From Halomonas salinarum (GTDB lineage Bacteria; Pseudomonadota; Gammaproteobacteria; Pseudomonadales; Halomonadaceae), in assembly GCF_012062845.1 (NCBI RefSeq), contig NZ_WWNB01000024.1, forward strand, positions 1 through 48,657: DNA of 48,657 nucleotides. The letters run 5' to 3'. Below, piece after piece: positions 35,935 through 45,797 of this stretch. How positions within the stretch are numbered: the first letter of the stretch is position 1; each line of letters opens with the position of its first letter. Below the pieces are notes generated by a model. The model was not told the DNA's origin. It was given only the letters and a program-made list of their open reading frames with translations, and did no database searches. The translations under genes were made by a program, and so were the position numbers.

Positions 35935-38573
35935 TTCCGCTTGTCCTCCACCTGCCACTTGCTGCCATCAAAGGTCGCCTTCCAGCCAGTGGCCTTGCCT
36001 TCCTCGTCGGTCATCACAAACTGTGTCTTGGTCTTGCGTGAAAACCGAATCTGGGCCGGGCGACCATCCGGATCCTTACTGGGCGCCTTGAGCAGGAAGT
36101 GATATTTCTCGGGTAATTCCTCGGCATGCGCCTTGAGTTCACGCACCAGCGGCGGACGGGTCTCACGATTCTTGGGGAACTGACTGGCGGCCAGGAAGAG
36201 CCCACTGGCGCCATCGCGCAGCACATAGTGGTCCTCGACCTTCTGGCAGGCCAGCTCCGGCATCGGAATGGGGTCCATCTTGGGCGGTGCCACCTCACCG
36301 CTGCGCAGCAGCTTGCGGGTGTTCTTGCAGGTCTCGCTGGTACAACCAAAGTACTTGCCGAACCGGCCGCTCTTGAGCTGCATTTCGGCACCGCACTTGT
36401 CGCACTCGATGACCGGGCCTTCATAGCCCTTGATCTTGAAGTGCCCTTCCTCGATCTCATACCCCTCGCAATCAGGGCTGTTGCCGCAGATATGCAGCTT
36501 GCGGGTCTCATCGATCAGGTAGTTGTCCATGGCCGTACCGCAGATACCACAGCGGTGTTTGGCGCGCAGCGCATCGGTCTCTGCCTCTTCGCCGGCGTCA
36601 GCGGCCACGGCTTCCTCACCCGGGATAAGATCGATGGTGGTCTTGCAACGCTCCTTGGGCGGCAGGTTATAGCCCGAGCAGCCCAGAAAGACCCCCGTCG
36701 AGGCGGTGCGGATCTGCATCTTGCGCCCACAGGTCGGGCAGTCGATATCGGTCGGCACCGGCTGATTGGGCCGCATACCATCCTCGCTCTCGGCCACCTC
36801 GAGCTCCTTGCGGAACTCGCTGTAGAAGGCATCGAGCAGCTCGCGCCAGTCACGTTCACCCTCGGCCACCTCATCGAGGTTATCCTCCATGCGCGCCGTG
36901 AAGGAAAAGTCCATCAGGTCGGGGAAGGACTCGCCGAGTCGCTCGGTGACGATGTCACCGAGCTTCTCGGCGTAGAAGCGCCGGCTCTCGAGCTTGACGT
37001 AGCCACGGTCCTGAATGGTCGAGATGATCGCGGCATAGGTCGAGGGCCGACCAATCCCCCGCTTCTCGAGTTCCTTGACCAGACTCGCCTCGGTGAAACG
37101 CGCGGACGGTTTGGTGAAGTGCTGCTGCGGATGGAGCGCTTCGAGACGCATCGGCGTGCCTTCAGCAAGATCGGGAAGCGACTGATCCTCTTCCTTCTTG
37201 CCGGCGGGCTTCATCACGCGGGTGTAACCGTCGAACTTGAGTACCCGGCCCTTGGCCCTGAGCTCGTAGCCGTCGACCTCGACGGTCAGTGTGCTGGACA
37301 GGTACTCCGCCGGTGTCATCTGGCAGGCCACGAACTGACGCCAGATCAGTTCGTAGAGACGCTCGGCATCGCGCTCCATGCCCACCAGATCGGTCGCCTT
37401 GAACGCCACATTCGAGGGGCGAATGGCTTCGTGCGCTTCCTGTGCCCCTTCCTTGCTCGAATAGTGATTGGGCGTCTCGGGCAGATAGCGCGCACCGTAT
37501 TCGTCGTCGATATGGCTACGCACCGCCTCGATCGCATCCTTCGACAGGTTGGTCGAGTCGGTACGCATGTAGGTGATGTAACCCGCCTCGTAGAGGCGCT
37601 GCGCCATGGTCATGGTCTTCTTGACGGAGTACCCCAGCCGGCCACTGGCGGCCTGTTGCAGCGTCGAGGTGATAAAGGGCGCATTTGGCTTGGAACGGGT
37701 CGGCTTGTCTTCGCGGGCCGTCACGGCAAGGGATGCCTTGCGCAGGTCCGCAATCCGCTCAAGGGTTTCGGCTTCGCTGGTCGGGCGAAATGCCTTGCCG
37801 TCCTGACGCACCAACTCGAAGCGAATCGGCTCGGCGTCATCCTTCGCGTTGCCCACCATCAGATCCGCGTGCACGTCCCAGAACTCTTCGGGGACGAAGG
37901 CACGAATCTCACGCTCGCGCTCGACGATCAGGCGAACGGCCACCGACTGAACCCGACCCGCGGAGAGGCCCCTTGCCACCTTGCTCCACAGCAGGGGCGA
38001 GAGCATGAAGCCCACGACCCGGTCGAGGAAGCGCCGTGCCTGCTGCGCTTCGACCCGCGGAATATTGAGCTGCCCCGGATCCTGAAAGGCTTCCTGGATG
38101 GCATTCTTGGTGATCTCGTTGAAGACCACGCGCTTGTAGCGTTCCGGCTCGCCCCCAATGGTTTCCTGCAGATGCCAGGCGATGGCCTCACCCTCGCGGT
38201 CCAAGTCGGTCGCGAGATAGACGGCATCGGCCTTTTCGGCATGTTTCTTGAGGTCTGCGACTACCTTCTCCTTACCGGGAAGGATCTCGTATTCCGCCTC
38301 CCAACCGTGCTCGGGGTCGATCCCCATCCGCCGCACCAGCTGATCCCAGGACTTGCGCTTCTTGTAGACCGCCTTCTCGTCCGGAGACATCTTGCGGGTC
38401 GCGGCCGCCTGGCGGGCACGCTCCTTGGGATCGCTGGATGCCTTACCCGAGCCGCTGGTCGGCAGGTCGCGAATATGACCCACGCTCGACTTCACGATGT
38501 AATCGTTGCCGAGATATTTATTGATCGTCTTTGCCTTGGCCGGCGACTCGACGATGACCAGTGACTTGCCCAT
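35931..38573 (-). CDS. topA: DNA topoisomerase I
   Basis: TopA relaxes negative supercoils through a transient tyrosyl-DNA bond. The 880-residue product (E. coli 865) has the Toprim domain at the start ([32 protein letters not shown] near residue 115), the active-site Tyr in [10 protein letters not shown] near residue 333, and three C-terminal zinc ribbons: [16 protein letters not shown] and CDKCGAEM, each followed by a second Cys pair. It then has a topoisomerase C-terminal repeat region ([18 protein letters not shown]). Divergent from pykA. Confidence 0.96.
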   Translation of the reverse strand: MGKSLVIVESPAKAKTINKYLGNDYIVKSSVGHIRDLPTSGSGKASSDPKERARQAAATRKMSPDEKAVYKKRKSWDQLVRRMGIDPEHGWEAEYEILPGKEKVVADLKKHAEKADAVYLATDLDREGEAIAWHLQETIGGEPERYKRVVFNEITKNAIQEAFQDPGQLNIPRVEAQQARRFLDRVVGFMLSPLLWSKVARGLSAGRVQSVAVRLIVEREREIRAFVPEEFWDVHADLMVGNAKDDAEPIRFELVRQDGKAFRPTSEAETLERIADLRKASLAVTAREDKPTRSKPNAPFITSTLQQAASGRLGYSVKKTMTMAQRLYEAGYITYMRTDSTNLSKDAIEAVRSHIDDEYGARYLPETPNHYSSKEGAQEAHEAIRPSNVAFKATDLVGMERDAERLYELIWRQFVACQMTPAEYLSSTLTVEVDGYELRAKGRVLKFDGYTRVMKPAGKKEEDQSLPDLAEGTPMRLEALHPQQHFTKPSARFTEASLVKELEKRGIGRPSTYAAIISTIQDRGYVKLESRRFYAEKLGDIVTERLGESFPDLMDFSFTARMEDNLDEVAEGERDWRELLDAFYSEFRKELEVAESEDGMRPNQPVPTDIDCPTCGRKMQIRTASTGVFLGCSGYNLPPKERCKTTIDLIPGEEAVAADAGEEAETDALRAKHRCGICGTAMDNYLIDETRKLHICGNSPDCEGYEIEEGHFKIKGYEGPVIECDKCGAEMQLKSGRFGKYFGCTSETCKNTRKLLRSGEVAPPKMDPIPMPELACQKVEDHYVLRDGASGLFLAASQFPKNRETRPPLVRELKAHAEELPEKYHFLLKAPSKDPDGRPAQIRFSRKTKTQFVMTDEEGKATGWKATFDGSKWQVEDKRK

Positions 38574-38981
38574 AGAACTCCAAATAATAGTGTCAGCCCG
38601 GGCAGCATGCCCCGAGACGATCTCGTTGTGCCAACAACCATTAGCGGCTGAAAAATTCGCCTACCCTACCCCAGCGATTGGTGCGGCGCCAGTCATCGAC
38701 GTGACTCGTTATCTGACCCTAGACCGCGCTGCCAGGCCTCGGCAAGGCTGTCACCACCTTTATTAAGGTCACTTCAACTGTCAACTTGGCGAGTTAAGCT
38801 CGTTATATCTGTAGTCAACAGTGTCACGTCCCCAAGAGGCATCGGGCTTTTCAGCTAGCCGGGAGCGTGGTGTACTATGATGTAGTAAAATCACTACATG
38901 GCGATTCGCCACCCGTATTCAGCCCCGATTTTCGGTCGCCATCATGCACCGAAAGCCAAGCTAACTCGTCAGGAGAGACGC
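38574..38981. other. divergent topA-pykA intergenic region
   Basis: The 408-bp region holds the leaders of both genes. A minus-strand TTGACA (38784-38779) may be part of the topA promoter, but its -10 is poor. The palindrome and -10 of pykA lie at 38876-38899. An in-frame extension of pykA to 38898 is unlike the family. No small gene was found. Confidence 0.5.
38876..38899 (+). promoter_or_regulatory. pykA operator-promoter candidate
   Basis: ATGTAGT-AAAATC-ACTACAT (38880-38899) is a perfect palindrome with 7-bp arms. TATGAT (38876-38881), a good -10 match, overlaps its left edge, so the transcription start would fall inside the palindrome about 90 nt before the start codon. A repressor bound here would block the promoter. 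The TGTA...TACA form recalls HexR sites, but the spacing is longer than the known consensus. Confidence 0.6.
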
Positions 38982-40439
38982 ATGTCGAATGCCCTTAACG
39001 GCCCGATCCGCCGCACCAAAATCGTTGCCACGCTAGGCCCCGCCAGTGACCGCGAGGGCGTGCTCGAGGAGATGATCGCTGCCGGTGTCGACGTCGTACG
39101 ACTGAACTTTTCTCACGGTTCAGCGGATGACCACCGCCAGCGCCTGAGTCGCGTTCGCGAGATTGCGGACCGACTCGGCAGAAGCGTGGCGGCCCTTGGC
39201 GACCTGCAGGGACCCAAGATTCGCATCGCCCGCTTTGCCGATGGTGCTGTCACTTTGGAAGAAGGCCAGTCCTTCGTGCTGGACGTATCCCTGGACAGCA
39301 ACGCTGGCGATGCCAAGCGTGTGGGCTGTGACTACAAGTCACTGGCCGACGACGTTACTGCCGGCGACATGCTGCTACTGGATGATGGCCGCCTGGTGCT
39401 TGAGGTTGAGAAAGTCAACGCCCCCGAGGTTCACACCAGGGTGGTGGTGGGCGGCAAGCTCTCCAACAACAAGGGCATCAATAAACAGGGCGGCGGGCTC
39501 TCCGCGGCGGCACTGACCGACAAGGACAAGGCCGACCTCAAGACCGCCATCGATATCGGCGTCGACTATCTGGCGGTCTCCTTCCCGCGCTCGGCGGCCG
39601 ACATGCTGGAGGCCCGCGAGCTGCTGGGCGAGGCCGGCAAGGAAATTGGCCTGGTCGCCAAGGTCGAGCGGGCCGAAGCGGTCGCCGACGACGAGACCCT
39701 GGATGGCATCATCCTGGCCAGTGAAGCGGTGATGGTGGCCCGCGGCGATCTCGGCGTCGAGATCGGCGACGCCCAGCTAATCGGTGTGCAGAAGCGCATG
39801 ATCCAGCGCGCGCGCAGCCTCAACCGCGCCGTGATCACCGCGACCCAGATGATGGAATCGATGATCGAGTCGCCGCTGCCGACACGCGCCGAGGTCTTCG
39901 ACGTGGCCAATGCCGTGCTCGACGGCACCGATGCGGTCATGCTCTCGGCGGAAACCGCCGCCGGCGACTACCCGGTCGAAACCATTGAGGCGATGAATCG
40001 CCTGTGCCTGGGGGCAGAGCGCGAACGCAGCGCTCAGGAATCCGGCCACCGCATTCATGAAGGCTTCAGCAAGACCGATGAGACCGTTGCGCTGTCAGCG
40101 ATGTATGCCGCCAACCACCTCAAGGGGGTGGCCGCCATTGCCTGCATGACAGCCACCGGCTATACCCCGCTGATCGCTTCGCGCATTCGCTCGGGGCTGC
40201 CGATCATCGGCTTCGCCCACAGCCCCATCGCCCAACGGCGTATGGCACTATATCGCGGTGTGGTGTCTCTCTACTTCAACTCCGGGGACATGAATCCCGG
40301 TGATCTGAATGAGGCAACCATCAAGGAACTGACTGATCGAGGCATCGCCGAGAGCGGTGATTACATCATCCTGACCCGCGGCGAGCACATGAACGCTCAT
40401 GGCGGCACCAATACCATGCAAATCCTGTCGGTCCAATAA
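38982..40439 (+). CDS. pykA: pyruvate kinase (type II-like)
   Basis: Pyruvate kinase converts phosphoenolpyruvate and ADP to pyruvate and ATP. From ATG 38982 (AGGAGAG 5-6 nt upstream) the product is 485 residues, near E. coli PykA (480). Motifs: [33 protein letters not shown], and the catalytic [11 protein letters not shown] near residue 250, then [21 protein letters not shown]. The C-terminal effector domain is complete. It is followed after 43 nt by mgsA. Confidence 0.95.
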   Translation: MSNALNGPIRRTKIVATLGPASDREGVLEEMIAAGVDVVRLNFSHGSADDHRQRLSRVREIADRLGRSVAALGDLQGPKIRIARFADGAVTLEEGQSFVLDVSLDSNAGDAKRVGCDYKSLADDVTAGDMLLLDDGRLVLEVEKVNAPEVHTRVVVGGKLSNNKGINKQGGGLSAAALTDKDKADLKTAIDIGVDYLAVSFPRSAADMLEARELLGEAGKEIGLVAKVERAEAVADDETLDGIILASEAVMVARGDLGVEIGDAQLIGVQKRMIQRARSLNRAVITATQMMESMIESPLPTRAEVFDVANAVLDGTDAVMLSAETAAGDYPVETIEAMNRLCLGAERERSAQESGHRIHEGFSKTDETVALSAMYAANHLKGVAAIACMTATGYTPLIASRIRSGLPIIGFAHSPIAQRRMALYRGVVSLYFNSGDMNPGDLNEATIKELTDRGIAESGDYIILTRGEHMNAHGGTNTMQILSVQ

Positions 40440-40482
40440 CGGCTAACCGATCGTAGACACAGCCCAGCGAGGAACATGATTC

Positions 40483-40956
40483 ATGAGTGAGCAACGCCCT
40501 GGACAGCAGACGACCCGCACCCTGCCCGGTCGTAAACGCATCGCCTTGATCGCTCACGATGGCAAGAAAGGTGAGCTACTCGACTGGGCAAGGCGCTGGC
40601 AGGATACCCTGGCGACTCACCAACTGGTGGGCACGGGCACCACCGCCACTCGGGTCTCCAAGGAATTGGGGCTTGAGGTTGAGGGACTGATGAGCGGCCC
40701 ATTGGGCGGCGATCAACAGATTGGCGCCCGCATCACCGAACAACGCCTGGATCTCTTGATTTTCTTCTGGGACCCCTTCGCGCCGATGCCCCATGATCCT
40801 GACGTCAAGGCACTGCTGCGCCTGGCAGCGCTGTGGAATATCCCCGTGGCCTGCAACGCGGCCAGTGCCGACTTCCTGATCAGCTCTCCCTATGTGGGGG
40901 AAGAGTTTGAGATCGGCATTCCCGATGCGGGGCGTTGGGTGTCTGCGCGGGTCTAA
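40483..40956 (+). CDS. mgsA: methylglyoxal synthase
   Basis: MgsA turns dihydroxyacetone phosphate into methylglyoxal and phosphate, a bypass of lower glycolysis. The 157-residue product has IALIAHDGKKGELLDWAR, TGTTATRV, the phosphate-binding SGPLGGDQQIGARI with catalytic Asp, and FFWDPFAPMPHDPDVKALLR with the catalytic His region, then WNIPVACNAASADFL. It is probably co-transcribed with pykA, so that methylglyoxal synthesis and pyruvate kinase are regulated together. Confidence 0.94.
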   Translation: MSEQRPGQQTTRTLPGRKRIALIAHDGKKGELLDWARRWQDTLATHQLVGTGTTATRVSKELGLEVEGLMSGPLGGDQQIGARITEQRLDLLIFFWDPFAPMPHDPDVKALLRLAALWNIPVACNAASADFLISSPYVGEEFEIGIPDAGRWVSARV

Positions 40957-41008
40957 CGGCATGAGGCAGTTCGACGACGCAGGAGACGCGACAGCGTCAG
41001 CATAAACA

Positions 41009-41039
41009 AAAGCGCCGCCCTTAGGGGCGGCGCTTTTTT
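41009..41039 (+). terminator. terminator after mgsA, possibly bidirectional
   Basis: AAAAGCGCCGCCC, loop TTA, GGGGCGGCGCTTTTTT is a strong stem with A and T runs on both sides. It closes the pykA-mgsA unit and, read on the minus strand, also the convergent DUF3141 gene, whose stop is 50 nt away. Confidence 0.93.
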
Positions 41040-41088
41040 GAGGTCTGCTTTATCAGCGTCTCAGGTTATCAACATCTCAGATAGAGAA

Positions 41089-43683
41089 TCAGGCATCACC
41101 GGAAGGCGGTGTATTCCCCTTGGACTTGCGAGCGGCGCGACGGCGCTGGGCTCTATTGCCCTTGGGGGCCTCACCGCTCCCCTTGGGGGCATCAGCGGAT
41201 GCAGTGGAAGCATCAGTACCTGCAGAAGCCTCTGAGGCCTTATCCTGCTCGGCCTGAGGTTCACTGACACCCGTTTCAAGCGGAGTCTCAGCCTTCTCTT
41301 CGCCTAGCTGTTGAGCTTCATCTGACGCCGCATCACCCACCTGCGTTGCCTTGGGCTCTTGCTCAGGCTGCTCTTGCTCAGGCTGTGAATCAGCCGGCAG
41401 TCCCGGCGTGTCTTGCTGCTCACGCGTAGTATCAAGCGCGTCAGCAGAGGCCCCAGACGTCTCGGGGGTACCATTGCTTGTCGGTGACATCGCCGGACGG
41501 GCTTGATCAAAGCAGTGGCGAATCGTCTCCAGGCGCTTGGCTGCTCGCTCGCCCGGCTCGCCACTGGCAGCGAGAACATGCTCGATATGTTCCAGGTGAT
41601 CGTCGATTTCCTGGTTACTGGCACCTTCCAGCATGACCGGAAGCGCATTCAGTGCCTCATGCCGATCCAGCTTGAGAATGAAGAATTGCTCTCGCACCAA
41701 GGCCTTGAAATCTTCAATCTTGAGGTTTGGCCCGAGCTCTTCGCGAGTCGCACGAAGGCGCTTGAAGTTGCGCTCGTCAGTGGACGGCGCGCCGCCCAGC
41801 ACAAAAATCAGCGAGCGCATCACGGCAGCGTGCGGGCCGCCCTGGTCAACACGCGCATGCAACTCGGCCTTCCGGTTGGCCACGAAGCGCTGGTGCTCGG
41901 GCTCGATGCCCGGACGACGCCTCACCGGCTCTCCGTCAACACCCAAGCCCACCATGGTCTGCAACCAAGGCTGGCCATAGAGCTCCTGGAAGAGGCGTTC
42001 TGTCGCTTGGTCACGCACCTGCTGATAGCCTTCGAGAGAAGATTCAACCTGGTCGGACAGGGTGAACTCCATCTGGCGAAAGGCGTTATCGGGTCCGACC
42101 TGATGCCGGTCGGCGCGAATACGCTCGGCAAGCACCGGAACCGGCACCATCAAGGGATTGCGGTCAGAGAACAGCTTGTAGCCCAGGCGTATCGGATGCA
42201 TACGACGGATCCAGCGCGCCGCCTCGGGTGTCATGACGGCTTTCAACCAAGGCTGCACGAGCATCTGATAGATACCCCGGTTGATCTCGGACACCCGTGC
42301 GACGGTTGCGAAACGGCGCTCGTCCTCGGCATGGGGCTGGACGATCGCATTGATGTCGTCGATACCCCGCGGAGAAAACTCCAGCAGGTAATCACCATCT
42401 ACATGCACCGCCTCGGCAGCACCACTCGAGGCCTTTTCCGTCACCGTGGTCTCGTAAAGCCCCGGTGGCAGCACATCGATATAATCCATGTTGGCGGTGA
42501 ACTCGGCGTGCTCCTTACGCGACACGCTGCCCGACACAAAGATACCCAGGTGCCCCGTCGTATCGTGCTGACAGTAGACGATGGTTTGTCCGTTGGCGAC
42601 GATATCGTCGACATCGCCATACAGATCGCTGATCCAGCCAAGCGCCTGTGGGGGCGGCGTGATGTCATCGCCCTTCGAGCAAAACACCACGATGGGTGAG
42701 CGCACATTGCGCAGATCGATCCGACGGCCATCCCGCGTGGTCAGCCGCGCATTACTCAGCTTGTTACCCACGAACAGGTTGTCGACGATATATTGGATTT
42801 CCTCGGCACCGAGGACCACGTGACCGCCCCACCAACGCTCAAACTGCAGATAGCGTTCCGCTTCGCTGTCGACGTTGGCATACAGGCGGTACTGCTTGGT
42901 CCAGAGCGTATTGGCCGGATTGAGCTTCTCGAAGTTCTGCACGAGCAGAGCGCCATCGAAAAGCCCGGCGCCCAGATCACCGGCAAGCGCTGTGGTCCAA
43001 CTGCCGCCGTTCATGCCACCGGCATAGCGCATGGGGGCCTTGCCGCGCTCGCCGGCCCAATAGGACAGCGGTGCCCCGGCAATCAGGATCGGACCGAAGC
43101 AATCGGGCTCCAGTGCCGCAGCCATCATGATTTGCCAACCCGCCTGACAGTTGCCGACAACCATGGGCTTTTCGGACAGATGATCATGGCGGGCGATGAC
43201 CTCCCAAAGGAAAGCAATCTCGGCGTCCACCACATCTTCGACCGTCTGGCCCGGCACCGGGAACGGCAAAAAGCCAATGAAATAGCAGGGATGGCCGGCG
43301 CGCAGCGCCACACCCAGCTCACTATCCGGCTTGAAGCCACCGATGCCGGGGCCATGGCCCGCGCGAGGATCGACGACCACGAAGGGTCGCATGTCCGGAT
43401 CGACCTCGACGCCTGCCGGCGGAAGGATGCGCATCAGTTCATAATTGACCGGCCGCGGCAAATCGCGACCGTCCATGATCAACTCAGACTCGAAGCCCAG
43501 CACATTGGGTTTGGTCTGTTCCATATGCTCGAGGTACTGATTACCTCGTTCACGCATTACATCCAGAAACAGCACCTGGCGTTCGACGGTATCGCGCCAA
43601 TAATCCATGGCACTACGCCCGAACCCCAGCGGATCGAAAAACGATAAAGCCGTGTTCGTCATGGCGTTATAAGCAGCAAGCAT
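41089..43683 (-). CDS. DUF3141 protein, PHA-synthase-like alpha/beta hydrolase
   Basis: The product (864 residues from ATG 43683, GGGAGAA 5 nt upstream) belongs to DUF3141. The N-terminal half is an alpha/beta-hydrolase domain related to polyhydroxyalkanoate synthase: SALGYWRD-like AMDYWRDTVERQVLFLDVM, PFVVVDPRAGHGPGIGGF, and the nucleophile elbow GNCQAGWQ near residue 178, with Cys rather than Ser. SPIVVFCSKGDDITPPPQALGW and QHDTTGHLGIFVSG would supply the Asp and His. The second half (residues ~420-740) has no assigned function. The C-terminal 120 residues are acidic and Gln/Ala-rich, then end with basic GNRAQRRRAARKSKG. Reaction unknown; a link to PHA or acyl-CoA metabolism is inferred. 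Confidence 0.85.
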   Translation of the reverse strand: MLAAYNAMTNTALSFFDPLGFGRSAMDYWRDTVERQVLFLDVMRERGNQYLEHMEQTKPNVLGFESELIMDGRDLPRPVNYELMRILPPAGVEVDPDMRPFVVVDPRAGHGPGIGGFKPDSELGVALRAGHPCYFIGFLPFPVPGQTVEDVVDAEIAFLWEVIARHDHLSEKPMVVGNCQAGWQIMMAAALEPDCFGPILIAGAPLSYWAGERGKAPMRYAGGMNGGSWTTALAGDLGAGLFDGALLVQNFEKLNPANTLWTKQYRLYANVDSEAERYLQFERWWGGHVVLGAEEIQYIVDNLFVGNKLSNARLTTRDGRRIDLRNVRSPIVVFCSKGDDITPPPQALGWISDLYGDVDDIVANGQTIVYCQHDTTGHLGIFVSGSVSRKEHAEFTANMDYIDVLPPGLYETTVTEKASSGAAEAVHVDGDYLLEFSPRGIDDINAIVQPHAEDERRFATVARVSEINRGIYQMLVQPWLKAVMTPEAARWIRRMHPIRLGYKLFSDRNPLMVPVPVLAERIRADRHQVGPDNAFRQMEFTLSDQVESSLEGYQQVRDQATERLFQELYGQPWLQTMVGLGVDGEPVRRRPGIEPEHQRFVANRKAELHARVDQGGPHAAVMRSLIFVLGGAPSTDERNFKRLRATREELGPNLKIEDFKALVREQFFILKLDRHEALNALPVMLEGASNQEIDDHLEHIEHVLAASGEPGERAAKRLETIRHCFDQARPAMSPTSNGTPETSGASADALDTTREQQDTPGLPADSQPEQEQPEQEPKATQVGDAASDEAQQLGEEKAETPLETGVSEPQAEQDKASEASAGTDASTASADAPKGSGEAPKGNRAQRRRAARKSKGNTPPSGDA

Positions 43684-43806
43684 ACAATTCTCCCGATAGT
43701 CGGTGGGATGCAGGCCGTTCAAGGCCATGCTGCGATGCAATATAGCCTATCGCGAAAGCCGGCTTCCTGTCACTGACTGACGATCCGTATGCTTGTTACT
43801 GGCCCT

Positions 43807-43843
43807 CGACTAGAGGGTCAATTGCCATTGCCCCCTCTAGTCG
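43807..43843. repeat. 11-bp inverted repeat between pycB and DUF3141 gene
   Basis: CGACTAGAGGG (43807-43817) and CCCTCTAGTCG (43833-43843) are perfect complements with a 15-nt loop. No T run follows on either strand. It may be a Rho-independent-like barrier, an operator for the DUF3141 gene (start at 43683), or an mRNA stability hairpin for pycB. Confidence 0.6.
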
Positions 43844-43954
43844 CTTAGCCGTTTTCCGCTAATCGTTGCCTCTATATAAGCCAAGCCCCATAAGCTTTCT
43901 CCCAGACGCTGCCTGACGATGCTCCAGTCGATAGCATCATCTGGCCAGTTTGGT

Positions 43955-45787
43955 TCACTCGATCTCGATCAATACCTCGCCCGGCGTGACGCGGTCGCCC
44001 TTGGCCACGTGGATCGCTACCACGCTGCCGGCCTGGCGGGCATGCACCTCGGTCTCCATCTTCATGGCCTCGCTGATCAGTACCGCCTGACCGGCCTCGA
44101 CCGTGTCACCGACGGCCACCAGCACATCGACGATATTACCCGGCATGGCCGTGGTCACGTGACCCTTGCCGGTCGCACGGGCACGACCGCCCGCACTGGC
44201 CGACCCGGCGTCATAGCTGTCGCGAGCCTCGAACACCACCGACTCCGGCATGCCGTCGAGGGTCAGGTAGACCTGGCGCTTGCCACTCATATCGCTACCG
44301 ACGCCGGTGATCTGCACCTCGTAGGACTCGCCGTGGACATCGATCACGAATTCGGTCGGCGTGGCCTCGGTGACCGGACGCTGTGCATCGCTCGCCACCG
44401 ACGACGGCATCGGCTCGGGCACCAGAGTGCCGTCACGACGGCTCTGGAGATAGTCACGCCCTATATCCGGGAACATGGCATAGGTCAGCACATCCTCTTC
44501 GCCCTCGGCGAGCTCACCGATGTCCGCGGTCAGGCGTGTCATCTCGGGGCTCAGCTGATCGGCCGGACGCCCTTCCTCGACCTGCTGGTTGCCGATCGCC
44601 CGTTTCTTGAGCCCCTCCTCGACCGCCGCTGGTGGCTGACCGTAGCCTCCCAGCAAGTAGCGTTTGACCTCGTTGGTGATCGATTTGTAGCGGCTTCCGG
44701 TGAGCACGTTCATCACCGCCTGTGTGCCCACGATCTGTGAGGTCGGAGTGACCAGCGGCGGGTAACCCAGGTCGGCACGTACCCGTGGAATCTCGTCGAA
44801 CACCTCGCGGATCTTCGACAGGGCATTCTGCTCCTTGAGCTGATTGGCCAGATTGGACATCATGCCGCCGGGCACTTGGTTGATCTGCACCGCCACGTCT
44901 TCGCGAGTGTATTCACTCTCGTAGCCGGCGTACTTCTTGCGCACCTCACGCAGCTGATCCCCCGCCGCCTTGATAGATTCCAGATCGAGGCCAGTATCAA
45001 AGGATGTGCCCTTGAAGGCCGCCACCATCGCCTCGGTGGACGGATGACTAGTGCCCCCGGCAAAGGCCGAGTTGCAGGTATCGATATGGCGGCAGCCAGC
45101 TTCAACGGCCTTGAGGTGGCACTGCGATGCCAGGCCGGACGTGGCGTGGGCATGAAGATGCACCGGCACCTCGACGGCCTCGACGAGCGCCCCAACCAGT
45201 TCCTGGGTCGCGTAAGGCGTCAGCAGGCCGGCCATGTCCTTGATGGCGATGGAGTCGGCTCCCATGTCGACCAGGCGATGAGCATCTGCCACATAGCGCT
45301 CAAGGGTGTGGACGGGACTGACCGTATAACACAGCGTGCCCTGAGCGTGCTTGCCGCTGGCCTTGACCGCACGCATGGCCGTTTCCAGGTTACGCAGGTC
45401 ATTGAGAGCATCGAAGACGCGGAAGATATCGATGCCATTGTCGGCCGACTTGGCCACGAAGCGTTCCACCACGTCGTCGGCATAGTGACGGTAGCCGAGC
45501 AGGTTCTGGCCTCGCAGCAGCATCTGCAGCGGCGTATTGGGCAAGGCTTGCTTTAGCTGTACCAGTCGCTGCCAGGGATCTTCCTTGAGAAAGCGCACAC
45601 ACGCATCGAAGGTTGCCCCACCCCAGACTTCCAGAGAATGAAAGCCGATGGCATCCAGCGCAGGACATACCGGCAGCATGTCTTCGGTACGCAGGCGGGT
45701 GGCGATCAGCGACTGATGACCGTCGCGTAACACGACATCGGTGATACTGACGGCATCGGCGGCAGAGGAAGCTGTTGTCTTTGTCAT
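43955..45787 (-). CDS. pycB: pyruvate carboxylase subunit B (carboxyltransferase, biotin carrier)
   Basis: This subunit transfers CO2 from carboxybiotin to pyruvate, giving oxaloacetate. From ATG 45787 (AAGGAG upstream) the product is 610 residues. It has ITDVVLRDGHQSLIATR (catalytic TIM barrel), FHSLEVWGGATFDACVRFL, RGQNLLGYRHYAD, HLHAHATSGLASQ (metal His), the conserved domain with KRYLLGGYGQPP, and a biotinyl domain with SEAMKMETEVHA near residue 575. It is homologous to the alpha subunit of oxaloacetate decarboxylase, but no beta or gamma subunit is nearby, and pairing with a biotin carboxylase gene supports pyruvate carboxylase. Confidence 0.92.
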   Translation of the reverse strand: MTKTTASSAADAVSITDVVLRDGHQSLIATRLRTEDMLPVCPALDAIGFHSLEVWGGATFDACVRFLKEDPWQRLVQLKQALPNTPLQMLLRGQNLLGYRHYADDVVERFVAKSADNGIDIFRVFDALNDLRNLETAMRAVKASGKHAQGTLCYTVSPVHTLERYVADAHRLVDMGADSIAIKDMAGLLTPYATQELVGALVEAVEVPVHLHAHATSGLASQCHLKAVEAGCRHIDTCNSAFAGGTSHPSTEAMVAAFKGTSFDTGLDLESIKAAGDQLREVRKKYAGYESEYTREDVAVQINQVPGGMMSNLANQLKEQNALSKIREVFDEIPRVRADLGYPPLVTPTSQIVGTQAVMNVLTGSRYKSITNEVKRYLLGGYGQPPAAVEEGLKKRAIGNQQVEEGRPADQLSPEMTRLTADIGELAEGEEDVLTYAMFPDIGRDYLQSRRDGTLVPEPMPSSVASDAQRPVTEATPTEFVIDVHGESYEVQITGVGSDMSGKRQVYLTLDGMPESVVFEARDSYDAGSASAGGRARATGKGHVTTAMPGNIVDVLVAVGDTVEAGQAVLISEAMKMETEVHARQAGSVVAIHVAKGDRVTPGEVLIEIE

Positions 45788-45797
45788 GGGGTTCTCC

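Noticed and set aside
36126..38564. 812-residue open frame on the plus strand opposite topA
   Set aside because: It is the mirror of a GC-rich gene; topA has full motifs and zinc ribbons, and the antisense product has no recognisable domain.
43955..45787. oxaloacetate decarboxylase alpha subunit
   Set aside because: No beta or gamma membrane subunits are nearby, and the gene is paired with a biotin carboxylase, which fits pyruvate carboxylase better.
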